Shown: positions 1 through 6,904, numbered from the stretch's first letter. The stretch is DNA of 10,712 bases from an uncultured Oscillospiraceae bacterium (GCA_934565415.1 CAKTHQ010000057.1:1-10712), one strand, 5' to 3'. Made by a program: numbers and translations. The notes: a model not told the origin generated them from the letters alone.

Positions 1-2
1 AG

Positions 3-1883
3 ATCCGAGACAGCCTGCAAAAGGTTATTTCGTCTCCGGCTTACAGTAAGTTTTTACGGGAACCTATTATTACCATCCGGCAGGGACGATATGTGGTTCC
101 GGTGAAGTCCGAGTGTAAAAATGATGTTCCAGGCCTGGTACATGATGTTTCGGCTACAGGGTCTACCTACTTTGTAGAACCCATATCTGCCGTAAATGCC
201 AATAACGCATTGCGGGAACTGGAATTAAAGGAAAAAAAAGAAATCGAGCGAATTTTGGCGGAGCTCTCTGCAGAAGCTGCGGCCTACGCCGAACCCATTC
301 GCCTGGATGTGGCCATGCTGACGCAGTTGGATGTGATTTTCGCCAAGGCAAAGCTAGCCTACCGGATGAATGCCTGGGAGCCCGCAATGAACGATCAGGG
401 AAGGGTGGAGCTGCGTAAAGCACGACACCCTCTGATTGACCCCAAGAAGGTGGTTCCTGTTTCACTGCGGCTTGGCTCTGATTTTGATACTATGATTATC
501 ACTGGTCCCAATACCGGAGGAAAAACGGTCACGCTGAAGACCATCGGCTTGCTGACCTTAATGGCGGAGTGCGGTCTGCATATTCCCGCAGGGGACGGTA
601 GTACTTTGTCTACTTTTGATGCTATCCTGGCAGATATTGGCGACGAACAATCTATTGCCCAGAGCCTATCGACTTTTTCGGGCCATATGCGTACCATCGT
701 GGATGTGGTAGCGCAATGTGACGGCAGGACCCTGGTGCTGTACGATGAGCTTGGCGCCGGTACAGATCCAGCAGAGGGTGCAGCTCTGGCCATTGCACTG
801 ATCGAATTCAGCCGAAAAATGGGTTCCAGGGTGGTTGCGACGACGCACTATGCCGAACTGAAGCTCTATGCTATGCGTACCAAGGGGGTTATCAATGCCT
901 CCTGCGAATTTGATGTAGAAACTTTGCAACCGACTTATCGTCTGCTGATCGGCATTCCAGGAAAGTCTAATGCCTTCGCCATCTGCCGAAAGCTGGGACT
1001 GCTAGAGGACATTCTAAAAGAAGCGGATGACCTGGTAGGGAAGAGCGATAAGGATTTTGAGGATGTCATTTCTCAGCTGGAGCAGCAGCGTCAGCAGATG
1101 GAGGCGGCCCGTATAGAAGCGGAGCGGCTGAAGCAGGAGACTGCCCGTATTAAGCAGCAAAGCGAGGAGTATAACCTCCAGCTCCAAAAGGAGAAGGACA
1201 AGGCAATGGAATCTGCCCGTCGGGAGGCCCAAGCCATCATCGAGGAGGCGCGGGCCGCGGCCAATGTGGCTTCCGAGGAACTGAAGGCTCTGCGCAAACA
1301 GCTTCAGGATGGTGCAGATACCACGGGAATCAATCAGCGCCAGGCAGAGCTTCGCAGGACGTTGAACGAGACGGAAGACAAGATTCGTGCGCAAGCGCCC
1401 AAAAAGGAGCGCCCCAAAGCCACTCGCGGCATTTTGGTTGGGGATACGGTGGAACTTCTGAAGCTGGGGACCAAAGCCAGCGTTCTGGCAATTAACAAGG
1501 ACGGAACCTATCAGCTTCAAGCAGGCATTCTGAAGCTCACGGCAAAGGCGGATGAAATATACCTCCTGGAAAACGAAAATCCATATGTGACCAAAGGAGG
1601 GCGACCCGCACATTCCGGTAGAGAAATGAAGATGTCTGCTATGCCCACGGAAATTGACCTTCGCGGAATGGATGCGGTAGAGGCTGTTTGCGTGCTGGAT
1701 CGCTATTTGGATGAAGCAATGCGGGCAAAGCTCAGTACCGTCCGGATTATTCACGGAAAAGGGACCGGCGTTCTCCGCGCTGCTGTACAGCAAGACCTAA
1801 AAAAGAACAAATTTATCAAAAAATTCCGCCTTGGCCAGTACGGCGAGGGAGAAGACGGCGTTACCATAGCAGAGTTTGTATGA
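3..1883 (+). CDS. mutS2: Endonuclease MutS2, N-terminus cut off by the window edge
   Basis: MutS2 is a MutS-family ATPase with a C-terminal Smr nuclease domain. In Firmicutes it is linked to suppression of homologous recombination and, more recently, to rescue of collided ribosomes. The frame is open from base 3, so the GTG at 93 is internal and the true start lies upstream. About 626 residues are visible and roughly 160 are missing compared with the usual 780-790. Seen in order: the end of the MutS core; Walker A GPNTGGKT (504-527); Walker B with Asp-Glu at 744-749; a Glu/Gln/Arg-rich coiled coil (about 1065-1420); a small beta-rich linker domain (about 1430-1590); and the Smr domain (about 1641-1880) with IDLRG (1653-1667) and HGKGTG (1752-1769), both typical of active Smr domains. 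No terminator is visible after the stop. The next gene has its own promoter. Confidence 0.96.
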   Translation: MRDSLQKVISSPAYSKFLREPIITIRQGRYVVPVKSECKNDVPGLVHDVSATGSTYFVEPISAVNANNALRELELKEKKEIERILAELSAEAAAYAEPIRLDVAMLTQLDVIFAKAKLAYRMNAWEPAMNDQGRVELRKARHPLIDPKKVVPVSLRLGSDFDTMIITGPNTGGKTVTLKTIGLLTLMAECGLHIPAGDGSTLSTFDAILADIGDEQSIAQSLSTFSGHMRTIVDVVAQCDGRTLVLYDELGAGTDPAEGAALAIALIEFSRKMGSRVVATTHYAELKLYAMRTKGVINASCEFDVETLQPTYRLLIGIPGKSNAFAICRKLGLLEDILKEADDLVGKSDKDFEDVISQLEQQRQQMEAARIEAERLKQETARIKQQSEEYNLQLQKEKDKAMESARREAQAIIEEARAAANVASEELKALRKQLQDGADTTGINQRQAELRRTLNETEDKIRAQAPKKERPKATRGILVGDTVELLKLGTKASVLAINKDGTYQLQAGILKLTAKADEIYLLENENPYVTKGGRPAHSGREMKMSAMPTEIDLRGMDAVEAVCVLDRYLDEAMRAKLSTVRIIHGKGTGVLRAAVQQDLKKNKFIKKFRLGQYGEGEDGVTIAEFV

Positions 1884-1932
1884 AACCTGACATTTTTGGC
1901 AGATGATGTTAGAAAGGGCCGAAAGGATTAGG

Positions 1933-1961
1933 TTGACTTTTTTCTAAAAAAAGGCTATTAT
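1933..1961 (+). promoter_or_regulatory. Sigma-A-type promoter of the HPr-like gene
   Basis: The -35 box TTGACT (1933-1938) and -10 box TATTAT (1956-1961) are separated by 17 bp, which is very close to the housekeeping consensus. The predicted start of transcription is near 1968. This gives a leader of about 44 nt before the ATG at 2012. Confidence 0.8.
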
Positions 1962-1974
1962 GTAAAAAGACCCG

Positions 1975-1993
1975 TCACATATGTTTTATGTGA
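1975..1993 (+). promoter_or_regulatory. Hairpin or operator-like inverted repeat in the HPr leader
   Basis: TCACATA (1975-1981) and TATGTGA (1987-1993) are a perfect 7-bp inverted repeat with a 5-nt loop. It lies between the predicted transcription start and the Shine-Dalgarno (1999-2003). It could be a dyad operator or an RNA hairpin just before the ribosome binding site. It does not match the catabolite-responsive (cre) consensus. No U-run follows, so it is not a terminator. Confidence 0.45.
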
Positions 1994-2011
1994 TGAAAAG
2001 GAGTGTATGTT

Positions 2012-2272
2012 ATGTATAGCAAGGGAGTAGTTGTTCGCTGTGAGTCCGGTCTGCACAATAAGCAGGCTACATATTTTGTGCAGAAGGCCAACGAGTTCGA
2101 AAGCAGTATTTGGCTGGAATCCGGCAATCGAAAGATGAACGCAAAAAGTTTGCTGGGCATTATGTCTCTGGGCATTATTTCCGGGTCCACTGTAACGCTC
2201 AGCGCCGTTGGTTCCGACGAAGAAACGGCTGTGACTTCGCTGGAAGCTCTGCTTCAGCGGGACGTGTACTGA
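2012..2272 (+). CDS. HPr-family phosphocarrier-like protein with altered active-site loop
   Basis: HPr carries phosphate from enzyme I to sugar-specific EIIA proteins of the PTS. In Firmicutes it is also phosphorylated on Ser46 by HprK to control carbon catabolite repression. The product is 86 aa, normal for the family. The ATG at 2012 is chosen over the upstream GTG (2003) because AGGAG (1999-2003) lies 8 nt before it, and because this start puts His exactly at 15 (codon 2054-2056) and Ser at 46, inside KSLLGIMSLGI. The active-site loop reads G-L-H-N-K-Q-A instead of the usual G-L-H-A-R-P-A, so Arg17 is Lys and Pro18 is Gln. The fold and both phosphorylatable residues are kept, but phosphotransfer may differ. 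No ptsI or PTS permease is in view, so a regulatory role like that of Crh is possible. I leave the symbol blank for that reason. Confidence 0.88.
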   Translation: MYSKGVVVRCESGLHNKQATYFVQKANEFESSIWLESGNRKMNAKSLLGIMSLGIISGSTVTLSAVGSDEETAVTSLEALLQRDVY

Positions 2273-2309
2273 TTGCCTACAAGGCACTTTACGATCTGCC
2301 TACACATGA

Positions 2310-2347
2310 GCCGCCTCTTTGCAAATGCGAAGGAGGCGGCTTTTCTT
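2310..2347 (+). terminator. Intrinsic terminator after the HPr-like gene
   Basis: GCCGCCTC (2310-2317) pairs with GAGGCGGC (2333-2340) as an 8-bp G+C-rich stem, followed directly by TTTTCTTT. It lies between the HPr-like stop and the uvrC ribosome binding site (AAGAGGA, 2349-2355). I see no clear promoter between this hairpin and uvrC, so uvrC probably depends on partial read-through or an unrecognised promoter. Confidence 0.85.
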
Positions 2348-2359
2348 TAAGAGGATTGT

Positions 2360-4189
2360 ATGAGATTTGATGAATTAAAGGAAAAGGCGTTGTCCCTGCC
2401 CTATGCTCCGGGCGTTTATATTATGCGGGATAGAACCGATAAGGTCATCTATGTGGGGAAAGCTAAAAAGCTCAAAAACCGCGTCAGTCAGTATTTTCAG
2501 GATACCGCTTCCCATACGGCAAAAACAAAGATGATGGTCAGCAAAATAGATCATTTTGATACGATTGTTGCGGCCAGTGAGTTTGAAGCATTGGTACTGG
2601 AATGCTCGCTAATCAAGCGGTATATGCCCAAGTACAACATCCTTTTAAAGGATGATAAGGGATACCCGTATCTGCGACTGGATATGAAAGAGGTTTATCC
2701 AAGCCTGTCCATCGTCAGCAAAATATCCGACGATGGTGCAGAGTATTTTGGCCCCTATGGAAGCCGCGGTGTGACCCACAACTTACTGGAAACGATTTTA
2801 CTGACATTGAAGCTGCCTAGATGCTCCAAACGGTTTCCGAGGGATATAGGAAAGGAACGGCCCTGCTTGAATTATCACATGAACCAATGCGAGGGTTGGT
2901 GCCAGGAAAACAGAAGCGCCGTTGCCTATCGAATGCGTATGGAGCAGGTCCGGCAGCTGTTAAAGGGAAATTATAAATCTGTAGCAGATGGGATCCGAAC
3001 CGAAATGCTTTCTGCTGCCGAAAGGCTGGATTTTGAGGTGGCCGCAGCCCTGCGGGATCGGCTGAATGCAGTAGAGGCCCTTGGACAAAAGCAGTTGGTC
3101 ACCGCCGGAAGCCTGGCAGACACCGATGTGGTGGGATATGGTGAAACGGAAGCGAAGGCGTGTTTCGCAGTACTCCATTTTAGCGGCGGTAATCTATTGG
3201 ACAAAGACTACGAAGTGTTTGCAAAACCGGAAGACAGACAGGAAGCCGTCTCCAGTTTGATGAAGCAATACTACCTTTCCCGGGGGCTGGCTCCGAAAAT
3301 TGTGTTACTGCCTTTTGAATTGGAAGACAGTGAGCTGTTTTCCCGGCTGATGGAACAGCGGTATGGACGCCGCAGCAAGATCCGCATTCCGCAAAAAGGT
3401 GACAATATGCGCCTGGTGGAGCTTGCAATTAAAAATGCACAGGAGGAAGCAGAGCGGCTGACCCAAAAGGTAGAACGGATGAACGCAACGCTGGTAACAC
3501 TTGGAAAAATGCTGGCCATTCCAACACCGTCCAGGATGGAATCCTATGATATTTCCAATATATCCGGAACGGACATTGTGGCCAGTATGGTTGTATTTCT
3601 GGATGGAAAACCGAAGAAAAGTGACTATAAGCGGTTTAAAATTCAGGACTTGCTGGGACAAGACGATTATGCATCCATGCACCAGGTTTTAATGCGCCGC
3701 TTTATGCACTATAAAGCGGGGGATAAAGGGTTTGCGGATGCGCCAGATGTTCTTTTGATTGATGGCGGTGTTAATCACGCAAATATAGCTGTCGGCGTTC
3801 TGGAAGAGCTTGGGCTCTGGTTCCCGGTTTTTGGAATGGTAAAAGATGACCGCCACCGAACGCGGGCTCTCGTGACACCAGAGGGCCAGGAAATCAGGAT
3901 CGATAATAATCAGGCTGTGTTCTCTTTGATCGGAAATATTCAGGAGGAGACGCACCGATTTGCAATCACTTACCATAGAGCTTTACGAAGCAAACGCCTG
4001 CGTTATTCAGAATTGGATGGAATTCCCGGAGTTGGACCAAAGAGGAAACAGGAGCTGCTAAAAAAGTATGGCTCCTTGACAGCAATTTCTCGGGCAACAC
4101 TGCCGGAACTGGAGCGGTTGCTTCCAAAGGATGCGGCTGCGGCGGTATTTCAACATTTTCGGCAAAAGGAAGAAAACAGTACTGAATAA
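2360..4189 (+). CDS. uvrC: UvrABC system protein C (excinuclease subunit)
   Basis: UvrC makes both incisions, 3' and 5' of a lesion, in nucleotide excision repair after UvrA/UvrB mark the damage. The 609-aa length is typical. Domains in order: GIY-YIG nuclease (about residues 14-95) with GVY 18-20, IYVGK 30-34, Arg41 and the likely metal ligand Glu76; a four-cysteine set at Cys155, Cys169, Cys177 and Cys181, spaced as in the iron-sulfur cluster site reported for UvrC; a UVR helical pair that binds UvrB (about 209-240); the RNase H-like nuclease with Asp397, Asp468 and His539 as probable catalytic residues; and a helix-hairpin-helix pair near the C-terminus (about 553-590, with GIPGVG). The start at 2360 has AAGAGGA 4 nt upstream. 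rsmD follows after 36 nt, suggesting an operon. Confidence 0.98.
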   Translation: MRFDELKEKALSLPYAPGVYIMRDRTDKVIYVGKAKKLKNRVSQYFQDTASHTAKTKMMVSKIDHFDTIVAASEFEALVLECSLIKRYMPKYNILLKDDKGYPYLRLDMKEVYPSLSIVSKISDDGAEYFGPYGSRGVTHNLLETILLTLKLPRCSKRFPRDIGKERPCLNYHMNQCEGWCQENRSAVAYRMRMEQVRQLLKGNYKSVADGIRTEMLSAAERLDFEVAAALRDRLNAVEALGQKQLVTAGSLADTDVVGYGETEAKACFAVLHFSGGNLLDKDYEVFAKPEDRQEAVSSLMKQYYLSRGLAPKIVLLPFELEDSELFSRLMEQRYGRRSKIRIPQKGDNMRLVELAIKNAQEEAERLTQKVERMNATLVTLGKMLAIPTPSRMESYDISNISGTDIVASMVVFLDGKPKKSDYKRFKIQDLLGQDDYASMHQVLMRRFMHYKAGDKGFADAPDVLLIDGGVNHANIAVGVLEELGLWFPVFGMVKDDRHRTRALVTPEGQEIRIDNNQAVFSLIGNIQEETHRFAITYHRALRSKRLRYSELDGIPGVGPKRKQELLKKYGSLTAISRATLPELERLLPKDAAAAVFQHFRQKEENSTE

Positions 4190-4225
4190 AATAGATGAAT
4201 CTGGAAAGAATTGGGAGAAAAGCAT

Positions 4226-4780
4226 ATGCGCGTAATCACAGGAAAAGCTCGCGGGATTCAATTAAAAACCCCACAGGGAATGCTGACCCGCCCTACAGCA
4301 GATCGGGTAAAAGAGGCACTGTTCAGCATTATCCGATTTGATATTGCAAATGCAAAGGTGCTCGACCTTTTTGGAGGCACCGGCCAGTTGGGAATTGAGG
4401 CACTGAGCCAGGGGGCAGAGACAGCTGTTTTCGTAGATGCACGGGAAGAGGCTTGTGGGCTCATTCGGGAAAACCTGAAAAAGACGCATTTAGAAAGTCA
4501 GGCATCCGTTGTCAGAGCGGATTACATGGAATATCTGCGACGCTGTCGGGAACAATTTGATATTATTTTCTTGGACCCCCCATATGCAGAAGTTTTCCTG
4601 GAAAATGCGTTGAATCAGATAACGGAAATTGACATTTTGCATTCGGGTGGTATAATAATAGCGGAACGGCCGGTTGGAAAAGAACTGTTTCAAGAGTTTC
4701 CTCATTACAGCCGCTCAAAAGACTATAAATATGGGAAAACGCTTCTGACGATTTATCGCAAAGAAGCGCAGGAAGAGTAA
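4226..4780 (+). CDS. rsmD: 16S rRNA (guanine966-N2)-methyltransferase RsmD
   Basis: RsmD methylates N2 of G966 (E. coli numbering) in 16S rRNA during 30S assembly, using S-adenosylmethionine. The product is 184 aa, within the usual 180-200. Visible motifs are the N-terminal MRVITGKARG typical of the family, the SAM-binding loop DLFGGTGQLG near residue 47 and the catalytic DPPY at residues 117-120. I chose the ATG at 4226 over the in-frame TTG at 4211 because GGGAG (4213-4217) sits 8 nt ahead of it and because the family starts at this methionine. coaD begins 3 nt after the stop. This rsmD-coaD pairing is very common in bacteria and supports co-translation. Confidence 0.96.
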   Translation: MRVITGKARGIQLKTPQGMLTRPTADRVKEALFSIIRFDIANAKVLDLFGGTGQLGIEALSQGAETAVFVDAREEACGLIRENLKKTHLESQASVVRADYMEYLRRCREQFDIIFLDPPYAEVFLENALNQITEIDILHSGGIIIAERPVGKELFQEFPHYSRSKDYKYGKTLLTIYRKEAQEE

Positions 4781-4783
4781 TCT

Positions 4784-5281
4784 ATGAAGACAGCGATTTA
4801 TCCGGGATCTTTTGATCCGGTGACCAGTGGCCATCTGGATATCATTCGGCGGGCTGCCAATATTTTTGACCATTTGATTGTATGTGTGATGGTCAATGCA
4901 GGAAAGCATCCCATGTTTACGTTGGAGGAGCGTGTGGCACTCATTCGTAGGGTAACGGATGATTTGCCCAATGTGGAGGTAGATGGCTCGAGTGAACTTT
5001 TGGCGGAGTATGCCCGTAGAAGAGGGTCCTGCGTTGTTGTAAAAGGGTTGAGGGCTGGCTCTGATTTTGAAAACGAATTTCAAATGGCACTTATCAATCG
5101 GAAGATTTATCCGGAGTTGGACACCATGTTCCTGACGGCCAGCAGCCAATATATGTATCTTAGCTCCAGTTTGGTGAAGGAGCTTGGCAGCTACAATGCT
5201 GATTTGACAGACTTTATACCGGAAGCAATTATCCCGGATTTCCACCGTCGGTTGGAAGAGCGGACAGCAACCAGTAAATGA
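4784..5281 (+). CDS. coaD: Phosphopantetheine adenylyltransferase CoaD
   Basis: CoaD transfers AMP from ATP to 4'-phosphopantetheine to give dephospho-CoA, the penultimate step of coenzyme A synthesis in the cytoplasm. The 165-aa length is normal for this hexameric nucleotidyltransferase. Residues 8-17 (GSFDPVTSGH) hold the first nucleotide-binding motif, with His17 as the counterpart of the catalytic histidine. The substrate-contact stretch KGLRAGSDFENEFQMA and the late SSSLVKEL motif, a variant of the usual ISSTxVR, are also present. Its ribosome binding site (GGAAGAG, 4769-4775) lies inside the last codons of rsmD. Confidence 0.97.
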   Translation: MKTAIYPGSFDPVTSGHLDIIRRAANIFDHLIVCVMVNAGKHPMFTLEERVALIRRVTDDLPNVEVDGSSELLAEYARRRGSCVVVKGLRAGSDFENEFQMALINRKIYPELDTMFLTASSQYMYLSSSLVKELGSYNADLTDFIPEAIIPDFHRRLEERTATSK

Positions 5282-5297
5282 TTTTAGGAGGATCCTT

Positions 5298-5813
5298 ATG
5301 AGCAGTAATATTGAAGACATCATTGGCTCTCTGTACGATATGGTTCAGGATGCCCGGACCATGCCTTTGGCAGCGGATAAATGCATTCTGGAGCGGGATC
5401 GAGTTCTGGATATGCTGGACGAAGTTATTGCCCAGATGCCCGGTGAGCTGAAACAGTCCCGTACGATTGTAGAGTCCCGTAACGAGTTAATCAATCAGGC
5501 TCGCCGGGAAGCGGAAAACATTCTTCGCCAGGCACAGGAACAGGCGCAGGAGCTTGTTACCAAGGAAGCGATTTATGAAGAGGCGAAGAAGCGCAGCGAA
5601 GAGATGATTGCCCAAACACAGAATCGAATTAATCAGCTCCGCAAAGCGGGGAACGACTATATGGATGACGCTTTAAAGGAAACAGAAGAGACCATTGCAA
5701 AGGCGCTCAGTGAAGTGCGGGATACCCGCATGAAATTCCGTACAGTAACAGAAGCGCAGGAGCAGCAACAGCAGCCCAAGAAACCAGCCCCAAGTGTGGA
5801 TGTTGAAATGTAA
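5298..5813 (+). CDS. Conserved coiled-coil protein, unknown function
   Basis: The 171-aa product starts at 5298 with a perfect AGGAGG (5286-5291) 6 nt upstream, 16 nt after coaD. Residues about 20-50 form a short conserved N-terminal segment (MPLAADKCILERDRVLDMLD). Residues about 50-155 are one long Glu/Gln/Arg/Ala-rich helix with strong coiled-coil character. The end is a Gln-rich and Pro-rich tail (QQQQPKKPAP). There is no signal peptide or membrane segment. From memory, proteins of this look sit next to coaD in many clostridia and are often labelled ATPase or V-type ATPase subunit H-like, but no nucleotide-binding motif is visible, so I would not use that name. A scaffold or DivIVA-like structural role is possible and unproven. 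A terminator follows directly. Confidence 0.85.
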   Translation: MSSNIEDIIGSLYDMVQDARTMPLAADKCILERDRVLDMLDEVIAQMPGELKQSRTIVESRNELINQARREAENILRQAQEQAQELVTKEAIYEEAKKRSEEMIAQTQNRINQLRKAGNDYMDDALKETEETIAKALSEVRDTRMKFRTVTEAQEQQQQPKKPAPSVDVEM

Positions 5814-5828
5814 ATTGTAAATATTTTT

Positions 5829-5870
5829 GAACCCCAGGCTTTCTAATGTGTGATGCCTGGGGTTCTTTTT
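5829..5870 (+). terminator. Intrinsic terminator ending the uvrC-rsmD-coaD run
   Basis: GAACCCCAGGC (5829-5839) and GCCTGGGGTTC (5855-5865) form a perfect 11-bp stem with a 15-nt loop, followed by five T residues. It lies 15 nt past the stop of the coiled-coil gene. Confidence 0.92.
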
Positions 5871-5917
5871 CATAGTTTGTACCATAGGATGTATGGAAAG
5901 GGGAGGGAGTGGAATTC

Positions 5918-6346
5918 ATGAAGGGATTTTCAAAAAATACGGGCAGGGCTTACAGTATGCCAAAGGGCCTTACAGTCGGCGTGGCGGTTTCCGTATGCCT
6001 AACGCTGATGCTTGGAGCTCTGCTGGCCTTTCTGGTCAGCAGAGAAGTAGTTCGACAAGAGCGGATTGGTTACTGGATTATGCCGATTTTATTTATTGCT
6101 TCGGGGATGGGAGCGCTTCTGTCATATCGTAAAATTCGCCGCAGGCGCTTATTGGTATTTTCTTTAACAGCTGCATTCTACCTTGCGAGCCTCTTATTTA
6201 TGACAATGTTGTTCTTTAACGGAAGATTTGAAGGGGTGCTTCCTACAGCACTCCTGATATTTGGCGGGAGTGGCACAGCCTGCTTTCTCTCGGCGACAGT
6301 AAAACAGAAGCAGAAGCCCTCTATGATGGTAAGGCGTTTTCGTTAG
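5918..6346 (+). CDS. Small four-helix membrane protein (TIGR04086/YrzE-like)
   Basis: The product is 142 aa and hydrophobic, with four likely membrane helices at about residues 18-42, 51-70, 80-100 and 107-126. A Tyr-Arg-Lys-Ile-Arg-Arg-Arg-Arg basic stretch between helices 2 and 3 is probably cytoplasmic, and the tail is also basic. Size, helix count and layout resemble the small Firmicute membrane family labelled TIGR04086 (YrzE), whose function is unknown. This match is from memory and weaker than the others. I prefer the ATG at 5918, with GGGAG (5905-5909) 8 nt upstream, over the GTG at 5909. No clear promoter is seen in the 47 nt between the preceding terminator and this gene. Confidence 0.7.
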   Translation: MKGFSKNTGRAYSMPKGLTVGVAVSVCLTLMLGALLAFLVSREVVRQERIGYWIMPILFIASGMGALLSYRKIRRRRLLVFSLTAAFYLASLLFMTMLFFNGRFEGVLPTALLIFGGSGTACFLSATVKQKQKPSMMVRRFR

Positions 6347-6347
6347 A

Positions 6348-6402
6348 TTGCACAAAATATGCATACGGGTAAATATAGATTACCTGTATGCACATTTTGC
6401 AA
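6348..6402 (+). terminator. Long imperfect hairpin after the membrane protein gene
   Basis: The arm at 6348-6372 pairs with 6380-6402 around a 7-nt loop (ATATAGA). It has about 23 pairs with few interruptions, starting 1 nt after the stop codon. The core pairs GGGTAA with TTACCT and GCATAC with GTATGC. A T-rich stretch (AATTTTCGTT) follows. It probably works as a terminator, though it is longer and more A/T-rich than the others in the window. Confidence 0.6.
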
Positions 6403-6573
6403 ATTTTCGTTCATAATGCTTAAATGCAACTAAATCAGAATAATTAGTACAGTACTCTACGAACTACCTCAAATAAATAAAAACAAATGTTCCTATATAT
6501 ATTTTATTTACATAACAACATTAACATAAAAATTGTCAGAATACACAAAAAAATCTAATTTGGTTAATAATAC
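6403..6573. other. A/T-rich non-coding block upstream of the xerD leader promoter
   Basis: No gene or RNA is recognised here. G+C is about 23% by hand count over 6411-6600, far below the flanking genes. It contains a small palindrome, AGTAC-A-GTACT (6446-6456), and A- and T-runs just upstream of the promoter at 6574-6602 that could act as an UP element for RNA polymerase alpha subunits. Confidence 0.6.
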
Positions 6574-6602
6574 TTGAATTTTGGTAAAAAACGGAGTATA
6601 GT
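6574..6602 (+). promoter_or_regulatory. Strong sigma-A-type promoter of the xerD leader
   Basis: TTGAAT (6574-6579) and TATAGT (6597-6602) are spaced by exactly 17 bp. A/T-rich sequence lies immediately upstream. Predicted transcription starts near 6609, about 310 nt before the xerD start codon, which leaves a very long leader. Confidence 0.7.
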
Positions 6603-6608
6603 ATGTCT

Positions 6609-6904
6609 AAGTCAAAAATGCTGTAGGCATTACTCGCTTTTTCCCAGATATTACCGCTTATGGAAAAGGCAGCGGTATCCGTTTGCGGGGGTTGGTGCTA
6701 AGAGCATTGTAAGAAAGTTTGCCTACACCATCTGGGTGAAATAGGAATATAGGTTTGTATTCGGCCGGTGCGGTTCTGCTCGGGTTTCCGCGGGAGTGCC
6801 CGAGATCGGAGAAGGCGGTTTAATTTTCTTGTTTGGTCATGCTGCTTTGCAGCATTGCTGATAAACAGGGCTTCTGTTTTTTCAGGCCCTGTATTCTATA
6901 AGGA
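6609..6904 (+). ncRNA. Structured leader or small RNA upstream of xerD, class unknown
   Basis: No open frame with a plausible start fills this region, yet it is rich in complementary segments. A closing stem pairs TGTAGGCA (6622-6629) with TGCCTACA (6720-6727), extended by ATG/CAT across one mismatch. Inside it, TACCGCT (6652-6658) pairs with AGCGGTA (6671-6677). GCTTTTTCC (6636-6644) can instead pair with GGAAAAGGC (6662-6670), and CCCAGAT (6643-6649) with ATCTGGG (6730-6736). Further hairpins are CTCGGG/CCCGAG (6779-6804), ATGCTGC/GCAGCAT (6839-6855) and ACAGGGC/GCCCTGT (6865-6892). The competing pairings suggest a switch or a separate small RNA. I compared it from memory with 6S RNA, tmRNA, RNase P, SRP, T-box, cobalamin, SAM and c-di-GMP classes and saw no diagnostic core. 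Pairings are by eye, without energy calculation. Confidence 0.45.

Noticed and set aside
1014..1793. 259-codon open frame on the minus strand
   Set aside because: Antisense shadow of the mutS2 coiled-coil region, with no start signal and no recognisable motif.
6490..6513. dif-like sequence TTCCTATA followed by TTATTTACAT just upstream of xerD
   Set aside because: The left arm matches the Firmicute dif consensus as I remember it for about 8 bases, but the centre would be 5 instead of 6 nt and the right arm has several mismatches. In a region of about 23% G+C such partial matches are cheap.
6603..6626. Seven-codon open frame (MSKSKML) that could be a leader peptide of xerD
   Set aside because: Its ATG lies at the end of the -10 box, upstream of the predicted transcription start, so it would not be on the transcript from this promoter.
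6609..6745. 6S RNA
   Set aside because: The closed structure would be only about 137 nt, with two internal hairpins instead of a single rod with a central bubble, and I see none of the remembered conserved 6S segments.
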